A stretch of DNA of 64,000 bases from Nocardioides conyzicola. Its GTDB lineage: Bacteria; Actinomycetota; Actinomycetes; Propionibacteriales; Nocardioidaceae. Below are positions 8,335-17,176 of the stretch, one piece after another. The notes under the pieces were generated by a model. It did not search any database, was not told the DNA's origin, and saw nothing but the letters and a program-made list of their open reading frames with translations. The translations under genes were made by a program, and so were the position numbers. Location: contig NZ_BAABKM010000002.1 of NCBI RefSeq assembly GCF_039543825.1, positions 2,264,133 to 2,328,132 on the forward strand, in the 5' to 3' direction. Each line of letters starts with the position of its first letter. The stretch's first letter is position 1.

Positions 8335-8774
8335 CCCCGCTGAAGACCTTCCGCATCGTTGCGATCGCCGAGGCGATCACCTGGGCGCTGCTGCTCACCG
8401 GCATGGTCCTGAAGTACTCCGACGTCACCGAGCTCGGGGTCCGCGTCTTCGGCATGGTGCACGGCGTCGTCTTCGTCGCCTACTGCCTGACCACGGTCCT
8501 GGTCGCGGTCGACCAGCGCTGGTCGACCGGCCGCCTGCTGCTCGGCCTGGCGGCCTCGGTGCCGCCGTTCTTCACCGTGCTCTTCGACCGGTACGCCGAG
8601 CGGAGCGGCGCGCTCGCCGACAGCTGGCGGCTCACCTCCACCGAGCCGACCCGTCGGCTCGACCGGCCGGTGGCCTGGCTGCTGCGCAACCCGGTCCGCG
8701 GCGTGCTCGCCGGCCTGGTCGCCGTGGCCGCACTGACCGGGGTCGCGCTGCTGGTCGGACCGCCTGCCGGCTAG
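8331..8774 (+). CDS. DUF3817 integral membrane protein
   Basis: This 147-aa protein matches the DUF3817 family, about 90 residues with three membrane helices and a conserved early acidic/His pattern ([16 protein letters not shown], then [14 protein letters not shown]). A fourth hydrophobic segment near 125-143 extends it. The function is unknown. It is translationally coupled to purQ (ATGA). Its TAG stop shares the bases CTAG with the stop of the converging gene. Confidence 0.8.
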   Translation: MTPLKTFRIVAIAEAITWALLLTGMVLKYSDVTELGVRVFGMVHGVVFVAYCLTTVLVAVDQRWSTGRLLLGLAASVPPFFTVLFDRYAERSGALADSWRLTSTEPTRRLDRPVAWLLRNPVRGVLAGLVAVAALTGVALLVGPPAG

Positions 8775-10165
8775 CGCAGGCCGCGCTGGATCGCGGGCCA
8801 GGTCTCGGTCCCGGCCACCCCGGAGACCTCGACGCCGACCTTCTTCTGCCAGGCCCGCAGCGCCTTGTCGGTCGTGGACCCGAACACGCCGTTGGCGCGG
8901 ACCTCCGCCGCGATCGACCCCACCGCGGCCACGGACAGCGCGCGCTGCAGGCGGCGTACCGCGGACCCGGAGGAGCCGTACTTCAGCACCGGGGTCTCGC
9001 CCGCGCTGAAGAGCGTCATCCAGGCCTTGCGGGACCACGCCGCCCGGACCCCCAGGCCGTGAGCGGTCTGCCACGCGTTGACCGCGGCGAGGGTCCGCTT
9101 GTTGTACCGGCCGTGGATCTTGCCGGTGTAGACGCCCTGCCGCTGCAGCAGGCACTGGAGCACCTTGACCTGGTCGGCGGGCGGGGTCGTCGTCGCCGTG
9201 CGGGGCCGCAGCACGAGGTAGCCGGTGGACCGCACCGGCACTCCGCCGCAGTAGGTCTCGCGGGCGGCGATCGAGCCGCGACCCACGTCGAGGAAGTTGC
9301 GGTCGATGTTGATGGTGATGCCGCCCCAGGTCTCGTCGTGCCCGCCCTGGTACTGCTTCACCCGCGCGTTGGGCGTCCAGCCGTCGTTGCGGATGTACGA
9401 CGTCCTGGTGTTGGCCACGCCGTCCCAGCGGGCGATCCAGATCTGGTCGGGCAGCGTGTACGTCGTGGGCCGGTTGACCCGCGCGTCGTCGAGCGCCTTG
9501 ATCCCCGACCCGGCGCTGGAGTAGACGCCGGAGACGTAGCCGAGCGCCCGGATCTGCTGGGTCCAGCCGCTCAGGAACGACAGCGCCGACTCGCGGCACC
9601 TGGTGTTGGCGAGGTCGAAGCCCTCGAGGTCGTACCAGAGCGTGCTCCCGGCGGCGATGCCCAGCGCCTTCGCCGCGTCGACGGACTCGCTGGCCTGGGT
9701 GCGGCCCTGCTTGAGGGCGGTCGCGTACGCCCCCTTGGAGTTGGCCTTCGGGCTGATCTTGACGTCGTCCTTGTACCGCGGGAACCGCGGCTGGCACGAC
9801 GCCTGCGGGCCGAGGGTGATGGGCAGCAACCGCCAGCCGCGGGCGAGCTGGGTGCTGACCCAGGTCGCGTCGAGGTACTTCTGGTCGCGGCAGGCCCGGG
9901 AGTCGCCGTCGATGTAGATGCCGACCGCGAGGAACGGCGAGCTCTGCAGCCACCGGTCCATCCGCGCCTGGCTCGGTGCCTGGCACTGGTCGAAGCCGTA
10001 CCCGGTGAAGTCGCCGGGCGTGACGACATTGAGCTTCTTGGCCTTCGCGGCGACCGGTGTGGCCGCCTCGCTGCCGCCGACGGCGCCCAGCAGCGTGAGC
10101 GCGAGGACGCCGGCGAGGGCGCCGGTGACGAGGCGTCGGGCGAGGGGCGGGACCGGGCGAGGCAT
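8771..10165 (-). CDS. Secreted DUF1906 glycoside-hydrolase-like protein with two peptidoglycan-binding domains
   Basis: The 464-aa protein has a twin-arginine-like signal (LARRLVTGALAGVLALTLLG), then an Rv2525c-like DUF1906 TIM-barrel domain (about 45-290) beginning TGYGFDQCQAP and including WYDLEGFDL. Two C-terminal repeats follow (about 330-395 and 400-460) of the PG_binding_1 type (QCLLQRQGVYTGKIHGRYN, VRRLQRAL). It probably acts at the cell wall; hydrolytic activity of DUF1906 is unproven. The ATG at 10165 is chosen for its GGAG and correct signal peptide; an upstream in-frame ATG at 10243 would add 26 unlikely residues. Confidence 0.87.
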   Translation of the reverse strand: MPRPVPPLARRLVTGALAGVLALTLLGAVGGSEAATPVAAKAKKLNVVTPGDFTGYGFDQCQAPSQARMDRWLQSSPFLAVGIYIDGDSRACRDQKYLDATWVSTQLARGWRLLPITLGPQASCQPRFPRYKDDVKISPKANSKGAYATALKQGRTQASESVDAAKALGIAAGSTLWYDLEGFDLANTRCRESALSFLSGWTQQIRALGYVSGVYSSAGSGIKALDDARVNRPTTYTLPDQIWIARWDGVANTRTSYIRNDGWTPNARVKQYQGGHDETWGGITINIDRNFLDVGRGSIAARETYCGGVPVRSTGYLVLRPRTATTTPPADQVKVLQCLLQRQGVYTGKIHGRYNKRTLAAVNAWQTAHGLGVRAAWSRKAWMTLFSAGETPVLKYGSSGSAVRRLQRALSVAAVGSIAAEVRANGVFGSTTDKALRAWQKKVGVEVSGVAGTETWPAIQRGLR

Positions 10166-10255
10166 GGGTGCTCCAGGGGAAGGATCAGTGCTGCCTCGCG
10201 GCCGAGGCCACGTCACCATAACCTCACCAATCACACCAGTCACAGGGTCTGCGAT

Positions 10256-10275
10256 GAACTACAGATCTGTAATTC
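10256..10275. promoter_or_regulatory. 20-bp near-perfect palindrome, candidate operator
   Basis: GAAcTACAGATC and its mirror (GATCTGTAaTTC) form a 20-bp dyad with one mismatched pair; the inner 12 bp (10260-10271) are perfect. It sits in an AT-richer divergent intergenic region between the DUF1906 gene and the small ORF at 10371. This fits a binding site for a dimeric repressor, which was not identified. Confidence 0.4.
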
Positions 10276-10370
10276 GCCAGCCGTGAATCGCTAGGTTTCC
10301 GCAACTCGATCCGCCCGGTCGCGGAACGGGAGCACGCTGGCCGCCACGCGAACGATCTGGGGGATCGATC

Positions 10371-10532
10371 ATGGGTGACAACTGGAGCATGCTCCCGTTC
10401 CTGGGACTGGTGCCGGACTTCCATCCGGACCCGGTCGAGGGCGGTACGCCGGTGGCGAGCGCCGACGGCCGTTGGTGGTGGGACGGGCACACCTGGACGC
10501 CCGTCCTCGCCGCCCGGCGGGCGTCGGCCTAA
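10371..10532 (+). CDS. Small W-rich protein with DUF2510-like motif
   Basis: The 53-residue ORF has a good start context (GGGGGA seven bases before the ATG). It contains ADGRWWWDGHTWTPV, reminiscent of the short W-x-W-DG-x-x-WT motif of DUF2510 that often tags actinobacterial membrane proteins. The rest is not recognised. It ends with TAA overlapping the TAG of the converging MFS gene. Its function is unknown and it could be a free-standing motif peptide. Confidence 0.5.
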   Translation: MGDNWSMLPFLGLVPDFHPDPVEGGTPVASADGRWWWDGHTWTPVLAARRASA

Positions 10533-11995
10533 GCGGCCTCCGCCTCGACCAGCGCCTCGTCCACCTGGACCTCGAGGGCCGGCTTGGCCGGGCGCAGCAC
10601 GACCGTCGCCACCACGAGGGCGATGGCGCAGAAGGTCGCGGAGACGAGGAACGCCTCCCGCAGGCCGGGGACGAACGCGCCGGGCACCGCGCCGGCGGCG
10701 TACACCGACACGATGACGGCGACACCCACGGCCGCGCCGAGCTGCTGCGTGGTCTGCAGGAGCCCCGACGCCGATCCGGCGTGCTCGGGCTCGACGCCGG
10801 CCAGGACGGTCGCGGTGATCGGCATGAAGACGAAGCCGGTCGCCAGGCCCGCGATCAGCATCGGGCCGAACACCGCACCGAGGTAGGTGTCCCCGGTGCC
10901 GATGGTGCTGAGCCACGCGTAGCCGACGGCGAGCGCCGCCGTGCCCAGCATCATCATCGTGCGCGGGCCCAGACGGCCGATCAGCCACGGGGTCACGCGG
11001 GACATCGCGAAGATGCCGAGACTGAACGGGAGGAACGCGAAGCCGGACTCGAGCGGGCCGAACCCGAGGACGCGCTGGACGTACTGCACGACCAGGAAGA
11101 ACATCGAGAGGTTCGCGCCGATCACGAGCGCCATGACGGCGAGCGCGCCCACGCGGCTGCGGTTGCGCACCAGGTGGGGCTGCACCATCGGGTGCGGGTG
11201 CCGCACCTCGGTGCGGGCCAGCAGCGCGATCAGGGCCAGGCCGATGGCGAACCCGGCGATGGTGCGGACCGAGGTCCAGCCGTGGTCGGGGGTGCCGATG
11301 AGCGTCCAGACCAGGACGACGGCGCCGCCGGTCGCGGACGCGGCGCCGACCAGGTCGAAACGTCCGGGGCGACGTGCGGTCTCGTCGACGAAGCGTCGGG
11401 CGAGCAGCAGCACGGCGATGCCGATCGGGACGTTGATGAAGAGCGTCCAGCGCCAGGAGCCGACGTCGGTCAGCAGACCGCCGAGGATCAGGCCGATCGA
11501 CGCGCCACCGGAGGAGACGGCACCGAAGAGGGCGAACGCGCGGTTGCGCGCGGCCTGGTCGGGCGCGCTCGTGGTGAGCAGGGCCAGCACGCTGGGTGCG
11601 GCCATGGCGGCGCCGACGCCCTGGAGGGCGCGGGTCGCGACGAGCTGTCCCGGCGTCTGGGCGAGCCCGCCGAGCAGGGAGGCGATGGTGAAGAGGCCGA
11701 GGCCGAGCTCGAACATCCGGAGCCGGCCGAGCACGTCTCCGAGTCGGCCGCCGAGCAGCAGCAGGCCGCCGAAGGCGAGGGTGTAGGCGTTGAGGACCCA
11801 CGAGAGCGACGCGGGGCCGAAGCCGAGGTCGGCGTCGATGCGCGGGAGGGCGACGTTCACGACGGTCGCGTCCAGCACGAGCATCAGCTGGGCGACGAGG
11901 ACGATGGCGATCCCGGTCGCCGCGCGTCCCGCGTTGGGCGGGAGGTCGACGGGCCGGTCCGCGTGGGTGGCGGTGGTGACGGTGTCTGAGGACAT
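10529..11995 (-). CDS. MFS transporter, DHA2 (EmrB/QacA) drug-export family
   Basis: The 488-aa protein has about 14 hydrophobic segments. Typical DHA2 motifs are seen: LDATVVNVALPRI in helix 1 and LLLGGRLGDVLGRLRMF in loop 2-3. It should export a drug or metabolite by proton antiport. The true start is ATG 11995; a longer open frame reaches 12142 but runs through the promoter region and the TetR start. It is divergent from the TetR gene with a palindromic operator between them, the standard arrangement for repressor-controlled efflux. Confidence 0.9.
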   Translation of the reverse strand: MSSDTVTTATHADRPVDLPPNAGRAATGIAIVLVAQLMLVLDATVVNVALPRIDADLGFGPASLSWVLNAYTLAFGGLLLLGGRLGDVLGRLRMFELGLGLFTIASLLGGLAQTPGQLVATRALQGVGAAMAAPSVLALLTTSAPDQAARNRAFALFGAVSSGGASIGLILGGLLTDVGSWRWTLFINVPIGIAVLLLARRFVDETARRPGRFDLVGAASATGGAVVLVWTLIGTPDHGWTSVRTIAGFAIGLALIALLARTEVRHPHPMVQPHLVRNRSRVGALAVMALVIGANLSMFFLVVQYVQRVLGFGPLESGFAFLPFSLGIFAMSRVTPWLIGRLGPRTMMMLGTAALAVGYAWLSTIGTGDTYLGAVFGPMLIAGLATGFVFMPITATVLAGVEPEHAGSASGLLQTTQQLGAAVGVAVIVSVYAAGAVPGAFVPGLREAFLVSATFCAIALVVATVVLRPAKPALEVQVDEALVEAEAA

Positions 11996-12075
11996 GTGAG
12001 GTGGAAGTCCTGTTCTGGCCGGAGCGGCCGAGGTACTCTTGATCCGGAGGATGGCTCCGCTTCCTCCGCTACGAT

Positions 12076-12092
12076 ACGGAGACAGTCTCCGT
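12076..12092. promoter_or_regulatory. Perfect inverted repeat ACGGAGA-N3-TCTCCGT, probable TetR operator
   Basis: A 7-bp inverted repeat with a 3-bp centre lies 27 bp before the TetR start. A second, related dyad (CGGAGG 12045-12050 and CCTCCG 12063-12068) lies next to it. A possible -10 (TACGAT, 12070-12075) abuts the operator. TetR proteins usually bind such sites between themselves and the regulated exporter. Confidence 0.6.
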
Positions 12093-12119
12093 TTAGCAAC
12101 CCCGACGAGGTGAATTTCT

Positions 12120-12668
12120 GTGCGTGCCGATGCCCAGCGCAACTACGACCGCATCGTCGAGGTCGCGCGCCTGGTCTTCCGCGAGCAGGGGTACGACGCC
12201 TCGCTGGACGACATCGCCAAGCGCGCGGGAGTCGGTCCGGGCACGCTCTACCGGCACTTCCCGAAGCGGGAGAACCTGCTCGACGCGGTCATGCAGTCCT
12301 GGGTCGACCGGGTCAACGAGACCGTCGACAAGGCGCTCACCCACGAGGGCACCGACCGGGACGTGCTGCTCAACTGGTTCGAGCAGTACGTCGCCCTGAT
12401 CAGCCAGCACAAGGGCGGTCCGGCCAAGATCACCTCGGCGATGGGCAACCCGGACTCGCCGATCATGACCAAGTGCCAGGTGCTGGCCACGGCCAACCGC
12501 CGCGTCATCGACCAGCTGGGCGAGCACAGCGCGCTCCGTGACGACGTCGACGTCATCCAGGTGTGCCGCCTCGTGGGCGGGGTGGCGACGGTCGCCGACC
12601 AGGCCGGGCTCGACGCCGACGCCGTACGACCGATGCTCGCCGTCCTCGCCGACGGGCTGATGCGCTGA
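12120..12668 (+). CDS. TetR-family transcriptional regulator
   Basis: The 182-aa protein has an N-terminal TetR HTH (YDRIVEVARLVFREQGYDAS, then GVGPGTLYRHFPKRENLL) and a helical ligand-binding domain. It probably represses the divergent MFS exporter through the inverted repeat at 12076-12092. The start is GTG 12120 after GAGG at 12107-12110. The ligand is unknown. Confidence 0.92.
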   Translation: MRADAQRNYDRIVEVARLVFREQGYDASLDDIAKRAGVGPGTLYRHFPKRENLLDAVMQSWVDRVNETVDKALTHEGTDRDVLLNWFEQYVALISQHKGGPAKITSAMGNPDSPIMTKCQVLATANRRVIDQLGEHSALRDDVDVIQVCRLVGGVATVADQAGLDADAVRPMLAVLADGLMR

Positions 12669-12685
12669 CCCACGCCTGGCGCCGG

Positions 12686-12691
12686 TAGATT
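12686..12691 (+). promoter_or_regulatory. Candidate -10 box (TAGATT), purL
   Basis: TAGATT is followed by 7 nt and the GTG at 12699. It is flanked on both sides by GGCGCC (12678-12683 and 12692-12697). The same extended context precedes the acyl-CoA ligase gene at 2358. Confidence 0.5.
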
Positions 12692-12698
12692 GGCGCCC

Positions 12699-14960
12699 GT
12701 GCCAGAGACCCGCATCGCCCATCTCGACACCGTCACCGTCGCCACCGAGGACCCCCAGCGCGAGCAGCCGTGGTCCGACCTCGGGCTGAAGCCCGACGAG
12801 TACGCCGAGATCCGCGAGATCCTGGGCCGCCGGCCGACCAGCTCCGAGCTCGCGATGTACTCCGTGATGTGGAGCGAGCACTGCTCCTACAAGAGCTCCA
12901 AGGTGCACCTCAAGCAGTTCTCGGAGATCCCGCAGACGACGCCCGTCGGCAAGATGCTGGCCGGCATCGGTGAGAACGCCGGCGTGCTCGACATCGGCCA
13001 GGGCTACGCCGTCACGTTCAAGGTCGAGTCGCACAACCACCCGTCGTACGTCGAGCCCTACCAGGGCGCCGCGACCGGCGTCGGCGGCATCGTCCGCGAC
13101 ATCCTCGCGATGGGCGCGCGCCCGGTCGCGGTGATGGACCCGCTGCGCTTCGGCCCGCTCGACGCCGACGACACCCACCGGGTGCTGCCCGGGATCGTCG
13201 CGGGCGTCGGCGGCTACGGCAACATGCTCGGGCTGCCCAACATCGGCGGCGAGGCGGTCTTCGACGCGTCGTACGCCGGCAACCCGCTCGTCAACGCGCT
13301 CTGCGTCGGCGTGCTGCGGCACGAGGACCTGCACCTCGCCAAGGCGTCCGGCGTCGGCAACCAGGTGATCCTGTACGGCGCGCGCACCGGCGGCGACGGC
13401 ATCGGCGGCGTCTCGGTCCTCGCGTCCGAGACCTTCGACGCGGACGGCCCGGCGAAGCGGCCGAGCGTGCAGGTCGGCGACCCGTTCATGGAGAAGCTGC
13501 TCATCGAGTGCACGCTCGAGATCTTCGCGGCCGGGCTGGTCGCGGGCATCCAGGACCTCGGCGGTGCCGGCCTCTCCTGCGCGACGTCCGAGCTCGCGTC
13601 CGCCGGCGACGGCGGCATGCACGTCGAGCTCGACCGGGTGCCCCTGCGTGACTCCACGCTCGCGCCCGAGGAGATCCTGATGAGCGAGTCGCAGGAGCGG
13701 ATGATGGCGGTCGTCGAGCCCGACGACGTCGCGGCGTTCCTGGCGATCTGCGCCAAGTGGGACGTCGAGGCGGTCGTGGTCGGCGAGGTCACCGACACCG
13801 GCCGGCTGCAGATCGACTGGCACGGCGAGCGCGTCGTCGACGTACCCCCGCGCTCCGTCGCGCACGACGGCCCGACCTACCACCGTCCCCTCGAGCGCCC
13901 GTCGTGGCAGGACGACCTGCAGGCCGACGGCGCCGAGTCGCTGCAGCGGCCCGGCACCGGCGCCGAGCTGCGCGACACCGTCCTGCGGATGGTCGCCAGC
14001 CCCAACCTGTGCGACAAGTCGTGGATCACCGACCAGTACGACCGCTACGTGCGCGGCAACACCGTGCTCTCGCAGCCCAGTGACAGCGGGATGATCCGGG
14101 TCGACCCCGACACCAACCTCGGGGTCGCGATCTCGACCGACTGCAACGGCCGGTTCGCCCTGCTCGACCCCTACGCCGGCGCCCAGCTCGCGCTCGTCGA
14201 GAGCTACCGCAACGTGGCCACCGGCGGCGCCGTACCCCTCGCGATCTCGGACTGCCTCAACTTCGGCTCGCCCGAGGACCCGGCCGTGATGTGGCAGTTC
14301 GCGGAGGCCTGCCGCGGCCTCAAGGACGCCTGCCTCACCCTCGGCATCCCGGTCACCGGCGGCAACGTCAGCCTCTACAACCAGACCGGCGAGACCCCGA
14401 TCCTGCCGACGCCCGTCGTCGCCGTCCTCGGCGTGATGGACGACGTCACGCTGCGCACGCCGTCGGCCTGGTCGGCCGGCGGGGAGCGCGTCTTCCTGCT
14501 CGGCGAGACCCGCGAGGAGCTGTCCGGCTCCGAGTGGGCGCACGTGGAGCACGGCCACCTCGGCGGCCTGCCGCCGACGGTCGACCTCGAGGCCGAGCGG
14601 TCCCTGGCCCAGCTGCTGCACGCCGGCGTCGGGCTGCTGTCCTCCGCGCACGACGTGTCCGACGGCGGTCTCGTCCAGACGCTCGCCGAGTCGTCGCTGC
14701 GACACGGGGTCGGCGTCACCGTCAACGTCGTGGGTGACCCCTTCGTCGCGCTCTTCAGCGAGTCCACCGCCCGCGTGGTCGTCACCGTCGCCGACGGCGA
14801 CGCCGAGCGCCTGGTCGAGCTGGCCGGCGAGCACGGCGTCCCCATCGCGCCTCTCGGCGTCACCGGTGGCGACGCCCTCGACGTCGAGGGTGTCTTCGAC
14901 GTGCCCCTCAGCGAGCTCCGCCGGGCCTGGGCGGGCACGCTGCCTGCGGCGTTGGGCTGA
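12699..14960 (+). CDS. purL: Phosphoribosylformylglycinamidine synthase subunit PurL
   Basis: PurL (753 aa, small-form ATPase/synthase subunit) converts FGAR to FGAM with ammonia from PurQ. It begins with the conserved [20 protein letters not shown] and contains [18 protein letters not shown] and paired AIRS-type domains ([12 protein letters not shown], and [12 protein letters not shown]). GTG 12699 is chosen because TAGATT lies 7 nt upstream; a TTG three codons earlier would overlap that box. Confidence 0.96.
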   Translation: MPETRIAHLDTVTVATEDPQREQPWSDLGLKPDEYAEIREILGRRPTSSELAMYSVMWSEHCSYKSSKVHLKQFSEIPQTTPVGKMLAGIGENAGVLDIGQGYAVTFKVESHNHPSYVEPYQGAATGVGGIVRDILAMGARPVAVMDPLRFGPLDADDTHRVLPGIVAGVGGYGNMLGLPNIGGEAVFDASYAGNPLVNALCVGVLRHEDLHLAKASGVGNQVILYGARTGGDGIGGVSVLASETFDADGPAKRPSVQVGDPFMEKLLIECTLEIFAAGLVAGIQDLGGAGLSCATSELASAGDGGMHVELDRVPLRDSTLAPEEILMSESQERMMAVVEPDDVAAFLAICAKWDVEAVVVGEVTDTGRLQIDWHGERVVDVPPRSVAHDGPTYHRPLERPSWQDDLQADGAESLQRPGTGAELRDTVLRMVASPNLCDKSWITDQYDRYVRGNTVLSQPSDSGMIRVDPDTNLGVAISTDCNGRFALLDPYAGAQLALVESYRNVATGGAVPLAISDCLNFGSPEDPAVMWQFAEACRGLKDACLTLGIPVTGGNVSLYNQTGETPILPTPVVAVLGVMDDVTLRTPSAWSAGGERVFLLGETREELSGSEWAHVEHGHLGGLPPTVDLEAERSLAQLLHAGVGLLSSAHDVSDGGLVQTLAESSLRHGVGVTVNVVGDPFVALFSESTARVVVTVADGDAERLVELAGEHGVPIAPLGVTGGDALDVEGVFDVPLSELRRAWAGTLPAALG

Positions 14961-14965
14961 GTCTC

Positions 14966-14993
14966 AGGGATACCCGGTTAACCGGGTATCCCT
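14966..14993. promoter_or_regulatory. 28-bp perfect palindrome downstream of purL
   Basis: The half-site AGGGATACCCGGTT is followed directly by its exact reverse complement, with no loop. A -10-like TAGCTT (14994-14999) follows immediately, so the palindrome covers the -35/spacer of a promoter reading into the lipoprotein gene at 15091. This fits a repressor operator better than a terminator, since there is no loop and no T-run. A terminator for purL remains possible. Confidence 0.55.
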
Positions 14994-15090
14994 TAGCTTC
15001 TCAGGCTCTGCAGTGCCCCAGGAGTTCACGAAGTGCCCGAGGAGCTCGGCGCGGACCAGTCGCGATCGCGCCTCGCGCCGAACCACCACC

Positions 15091-15864
15091 ATGCGACGCC
15101 GTACCCTCCTCATGCTGCCCGCGGTCGCGGCGGCACTGGCCGCCTGCTCGGAGGGGAGCACCGTGTCGGAGAAGAAGCCCCCGAAGGGCACGCGCAGGGT
15201 CACCTACGGCGCCGACCCGGCGCAGTACGGCGAGCTCACGCAGCCGTCCGGTGAGCCGCGCGGCGTCGCGGTGCTGGTGCACGGCGGCTTCTGGAAGCCG
15301 GAGTACGGCATCGAGTACGCCACGCCGATGGTCCCGAGCCTGGTCGCGGCCGGCTGGGCCACGTGGGCGATCGAGTACCGCCGCGGCACCGGCGCCTCCG
15401 ACACCCTCGACGACGTCCGCGCGGCGATCGACGCCTGCCCGGTGGACGCCGACGTCGTCGTCGGGATCGGGCACTCGGCCGGCGGGCACCTGGTCACGTG
15501 GGCGGCCGGCCACGGGGGCCTGACCCACGTCATCTCGCAGGCCGGGGTGCTCGACCTGGCCGCGGCGTACGACGAGGGGCTCGGCGGCGGCGCGGTCGAG
15601 GCGTTCCTCGGGCACCCGCCCGGCCCGGACGACGCCGACGTCGACCCGATCCGTCAGGTGCCGCTCGATGTCCCGGTCTGGTGCGTCCACGGCACCGCGG
15701 ACGACAACGTCCCGATCAGCCAGTCCAGGTCGTACGTCGCCGCCGCTCGCCAGGCCGGCGCCACCGCGGAGCTGGTCGAGGTCGAGGGCGACCACTTCGT
15801 CCTCGTCGACCCCGACTCCGACGCCTGGGCCACGACGCTCGCCCACCTGCGCTCACTCGCGTGA
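15091..15864 (+). CDS. Alpha/beta-hydrolase lipoprotein
   Basis: This 257-aa exported protein has a signal with RRRTLLMLPAVAAALAAC (Tat-like; lipobox LAAC, Cys19) and a hydrolase domain of the prolyl-oligopeptidase/esterase type. The oxyanion motif is VLVHGGFWKP, the nucleophile Ser129 lies in GIGHSAGG, and the acid (GTADDNVP) and His (EGDHFVL) follow. It would act on the outer face of the membrane; the substrate is unknown, possibly an ester or kynurenine-formamidase-like amide. ATG 15091 gives a normal signal peptide; GTG 15013 is in frame but adds an atypical leader. Its 3' end overlaps the converging gene by 12 bp. Confidence 0.8.
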   Translation: MRRRTLLMLPAVAAALAACSEGSTVSEKKPPKGTRRVTYGADPAQYGELTQPSGEPRGVAVLVHGGFWKPEYGIEYATPMVPSLVAAGWATWAIEYRRGTGASDTLDDVRAAIDACPVDADVVVGIGHSAGGHLVTWAAGHGGLTHVISQAGVLDLAAAYDEGLGGGAVEAFLGHPPGPDDADVDPIRQVPLDVPVWCVHGTADDNVPISQSRSYVAAARQAGATAELVEVEGDHFVLVDPDSDAWATTLAHLRSLA

Positions 15865-16554
15865 GAGCACCGTGATCTTCTGCCAGATCTTGCGGGACAT
15901 GCCGGTGGTCAGGGTCTCGATGGTGCTGACCGTGTCGAGCACGATCGCGTCGCGGGACTCCTCGGCGCACAGGGCGGCCGTCTTGCCGACCAGGCTGAGC
16001 AGCTCGGAGCAGTAGTCGAGGTAGCGCTCCATCTGGTCGCGATCCAGGTCGTTCGACGTGCTCATCGCCGTCGGCACGAAGCTCGCGCGCAGTCGCTCCG
16101 GGTCCTTCGTCAGCTGGTGCATGTCGATGATGTGGGCCAGCGACCGGAGGCGATGCAGCATCTCGAGGATGTCGCCGCGCTGGAGCCGCTCGGGGAAGGT
16201 GAGCAGGAAGAAGACCGCGATGGCGGCGAAGACCAGGTCGTTGACGGTGGTCTCGATCAGCGGCAGCCAGTCGAGTCCGTCCGGGCCGCTGTCACCGATC
16301 GCGCTGTGGATCGCGAGTCCGAGGGCGAGGGCGGTGCCGGCGACGATGGCCGCGACCAGGACCCTCGACACGATCCGGGCGGTGCGGATCCGCGACTGGT
16401 GGACGGCCGCGTTGGTCGCCACCTGGTCGACCAGGGTCGCGAGCTCGCCGGCCACGTCGCAGAGCCCCCGGCCGGGGAAGCGCGCCTCGATGCGCGCCTG
16501 CAACCGGGCGACCGTGTCGGCCACCGGCCCGGCCATCAGCTTCTCGAACGCCAC
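15853..16554 (-). CDS. Hypothetical two-helix membrane protein
   Basis: The 233-aa protein has a helical N-terminus and two membrane helices (about 63-85 and 105-122: VLVAAIVAGTALALGLAI and LVFAAIAVFFLLTF). A long helical cytoplasmic C-terminus begins FPERLQRGDILEMLHRLRSLAHIIDMHQLT. I do not recognise the family. It starts with GTG 3 nt after the stop of the gene upstream, so the two form an operon. Confidence 0.65.
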   Translation of the reverse strand: MAFEKLMAGPVADTVARLQARIEARFPGRGLCDVAGELATLVDQVATNAAVHQSRIRTARIVSRVLVAAIVAGTALALGLAIHSAIGDSGPDGLDWLPLIETTVNDLVFAAIAVFFLLTFPERLQRGDILEMLHRLRSLAHIIDMHQLTKDPERLRASFVPTAMSTSNDLDRDQMERYLDYCSELLSLVGKTAALCAEESRDAIVLDTVSTIETLTTGMSRKIWQKITVLSRE

Positions 16555-16557
16555 GGC

Positions 16558-17154
16558 TCAGATCCTCTCGGCCAGGCGTACGGCGGCGTGCAGCACCAGG
16601 TCCGTCAGCTCGGGGTCGGTGACGGCCTCCGCGGGGGCGCGGCCGAAGGTCAGTGCGGCGGGCTGGGTCAGCCACGCCCACGCGCGCCAGGGATCCATGC
16701 CCGCGGCGAGCAACGGCTCCAGCAGCGGCGCGACGTCGGGACGGACCTCGCCCTCGTCGGTGAGCTGGAACGCCGGCACCACGGTGCGACCCTCGACCGG
16801 CAGGATCAGCAGCCGGTGGGTCTGGTCGGCCTTGTGCACGGCGTACCGGGTCGCGTCGACCGACGTCCCGCGCACCTCGGCCAGCGTCTCGTAGGTGAAC
16901 CACGGCGTCTCGAGCAGAGTCGCCCGCAGCCGGGCCTGGCGGGCGATCAGGACCAGCGCGACCGGGACGGCGTGCTCGGGCTCGCTGCCCTCGCTGCGCA
17001 GCAGCCGGTCGAGCTCGTCGACCCGGTCGGGCTCGGTCCACACGGCCCGCCCGTCGCCGTCACGGGTGAAGGTCGGCAGGCCCGCCTCGGCCAGGTGGTC
17101 GGCGAGGCCGAGCCCCTCCAGCCAGGTGGCGAGCTCCTCGCCGTCAGCACTCAC
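16558..17154 (-). CDS. Hypothetical protein with MbcA/ParS/Xre-antitoxin-like C-terminus
   Basis: The 198-aa protein has an N-terminal SAM-like segment (ATWLEGLGLADHLAEAGLPTF), a middle helical part, and a C-terminus reading DPWRAWAWLTQPAALTFGRAPAEAV. This resembles the toxin-binding domain of Xre/MbcA/ParS antitoxins (DUF2384). No RES or other toxin gene is adjacent; the downstream partner is a membrane protein, so a toxin-antitoxin role is doubtful. The GTG start is preceded by GAAACT plus 6 nt. Confidence 0.5.
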   Translation of the reverse strand: MSADGEELATWLEGLGLADHLAEAGLPTFTRDGDGRAVWTEPDRVDELDRLLRSEGSEPEHAVPVALVLIARQARLRATLLETPWFTYETLAEVRGTSVDATRYAVHKADQTHRLLILPVEGRTVVPAFQLTDEGEVRPDVAPLLEPLLAAGMDPWRAWAWLTQPAALTFGRAPAEAVTDPELTDLVLHAAVRLAERI

Positions 17155-17176
17155 CGGCCCAGTTTCGCGTACGCCG

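Noticed and set aside
12093..14834. A 913-codon minus-strand frame opposite purL
   Set aside because: It is antisense to a clear PurL and extends past two other gene borders, with no domain; it is a GC-rich shadow.
16558..17154. Antitoxin of a toxin-antitoxin pair
   Set aside because: The C-terminus resembles MbcA/ParS-type proteins but no toxin-like gene is adjacent; it is kept as hypothetical with weak similarity.
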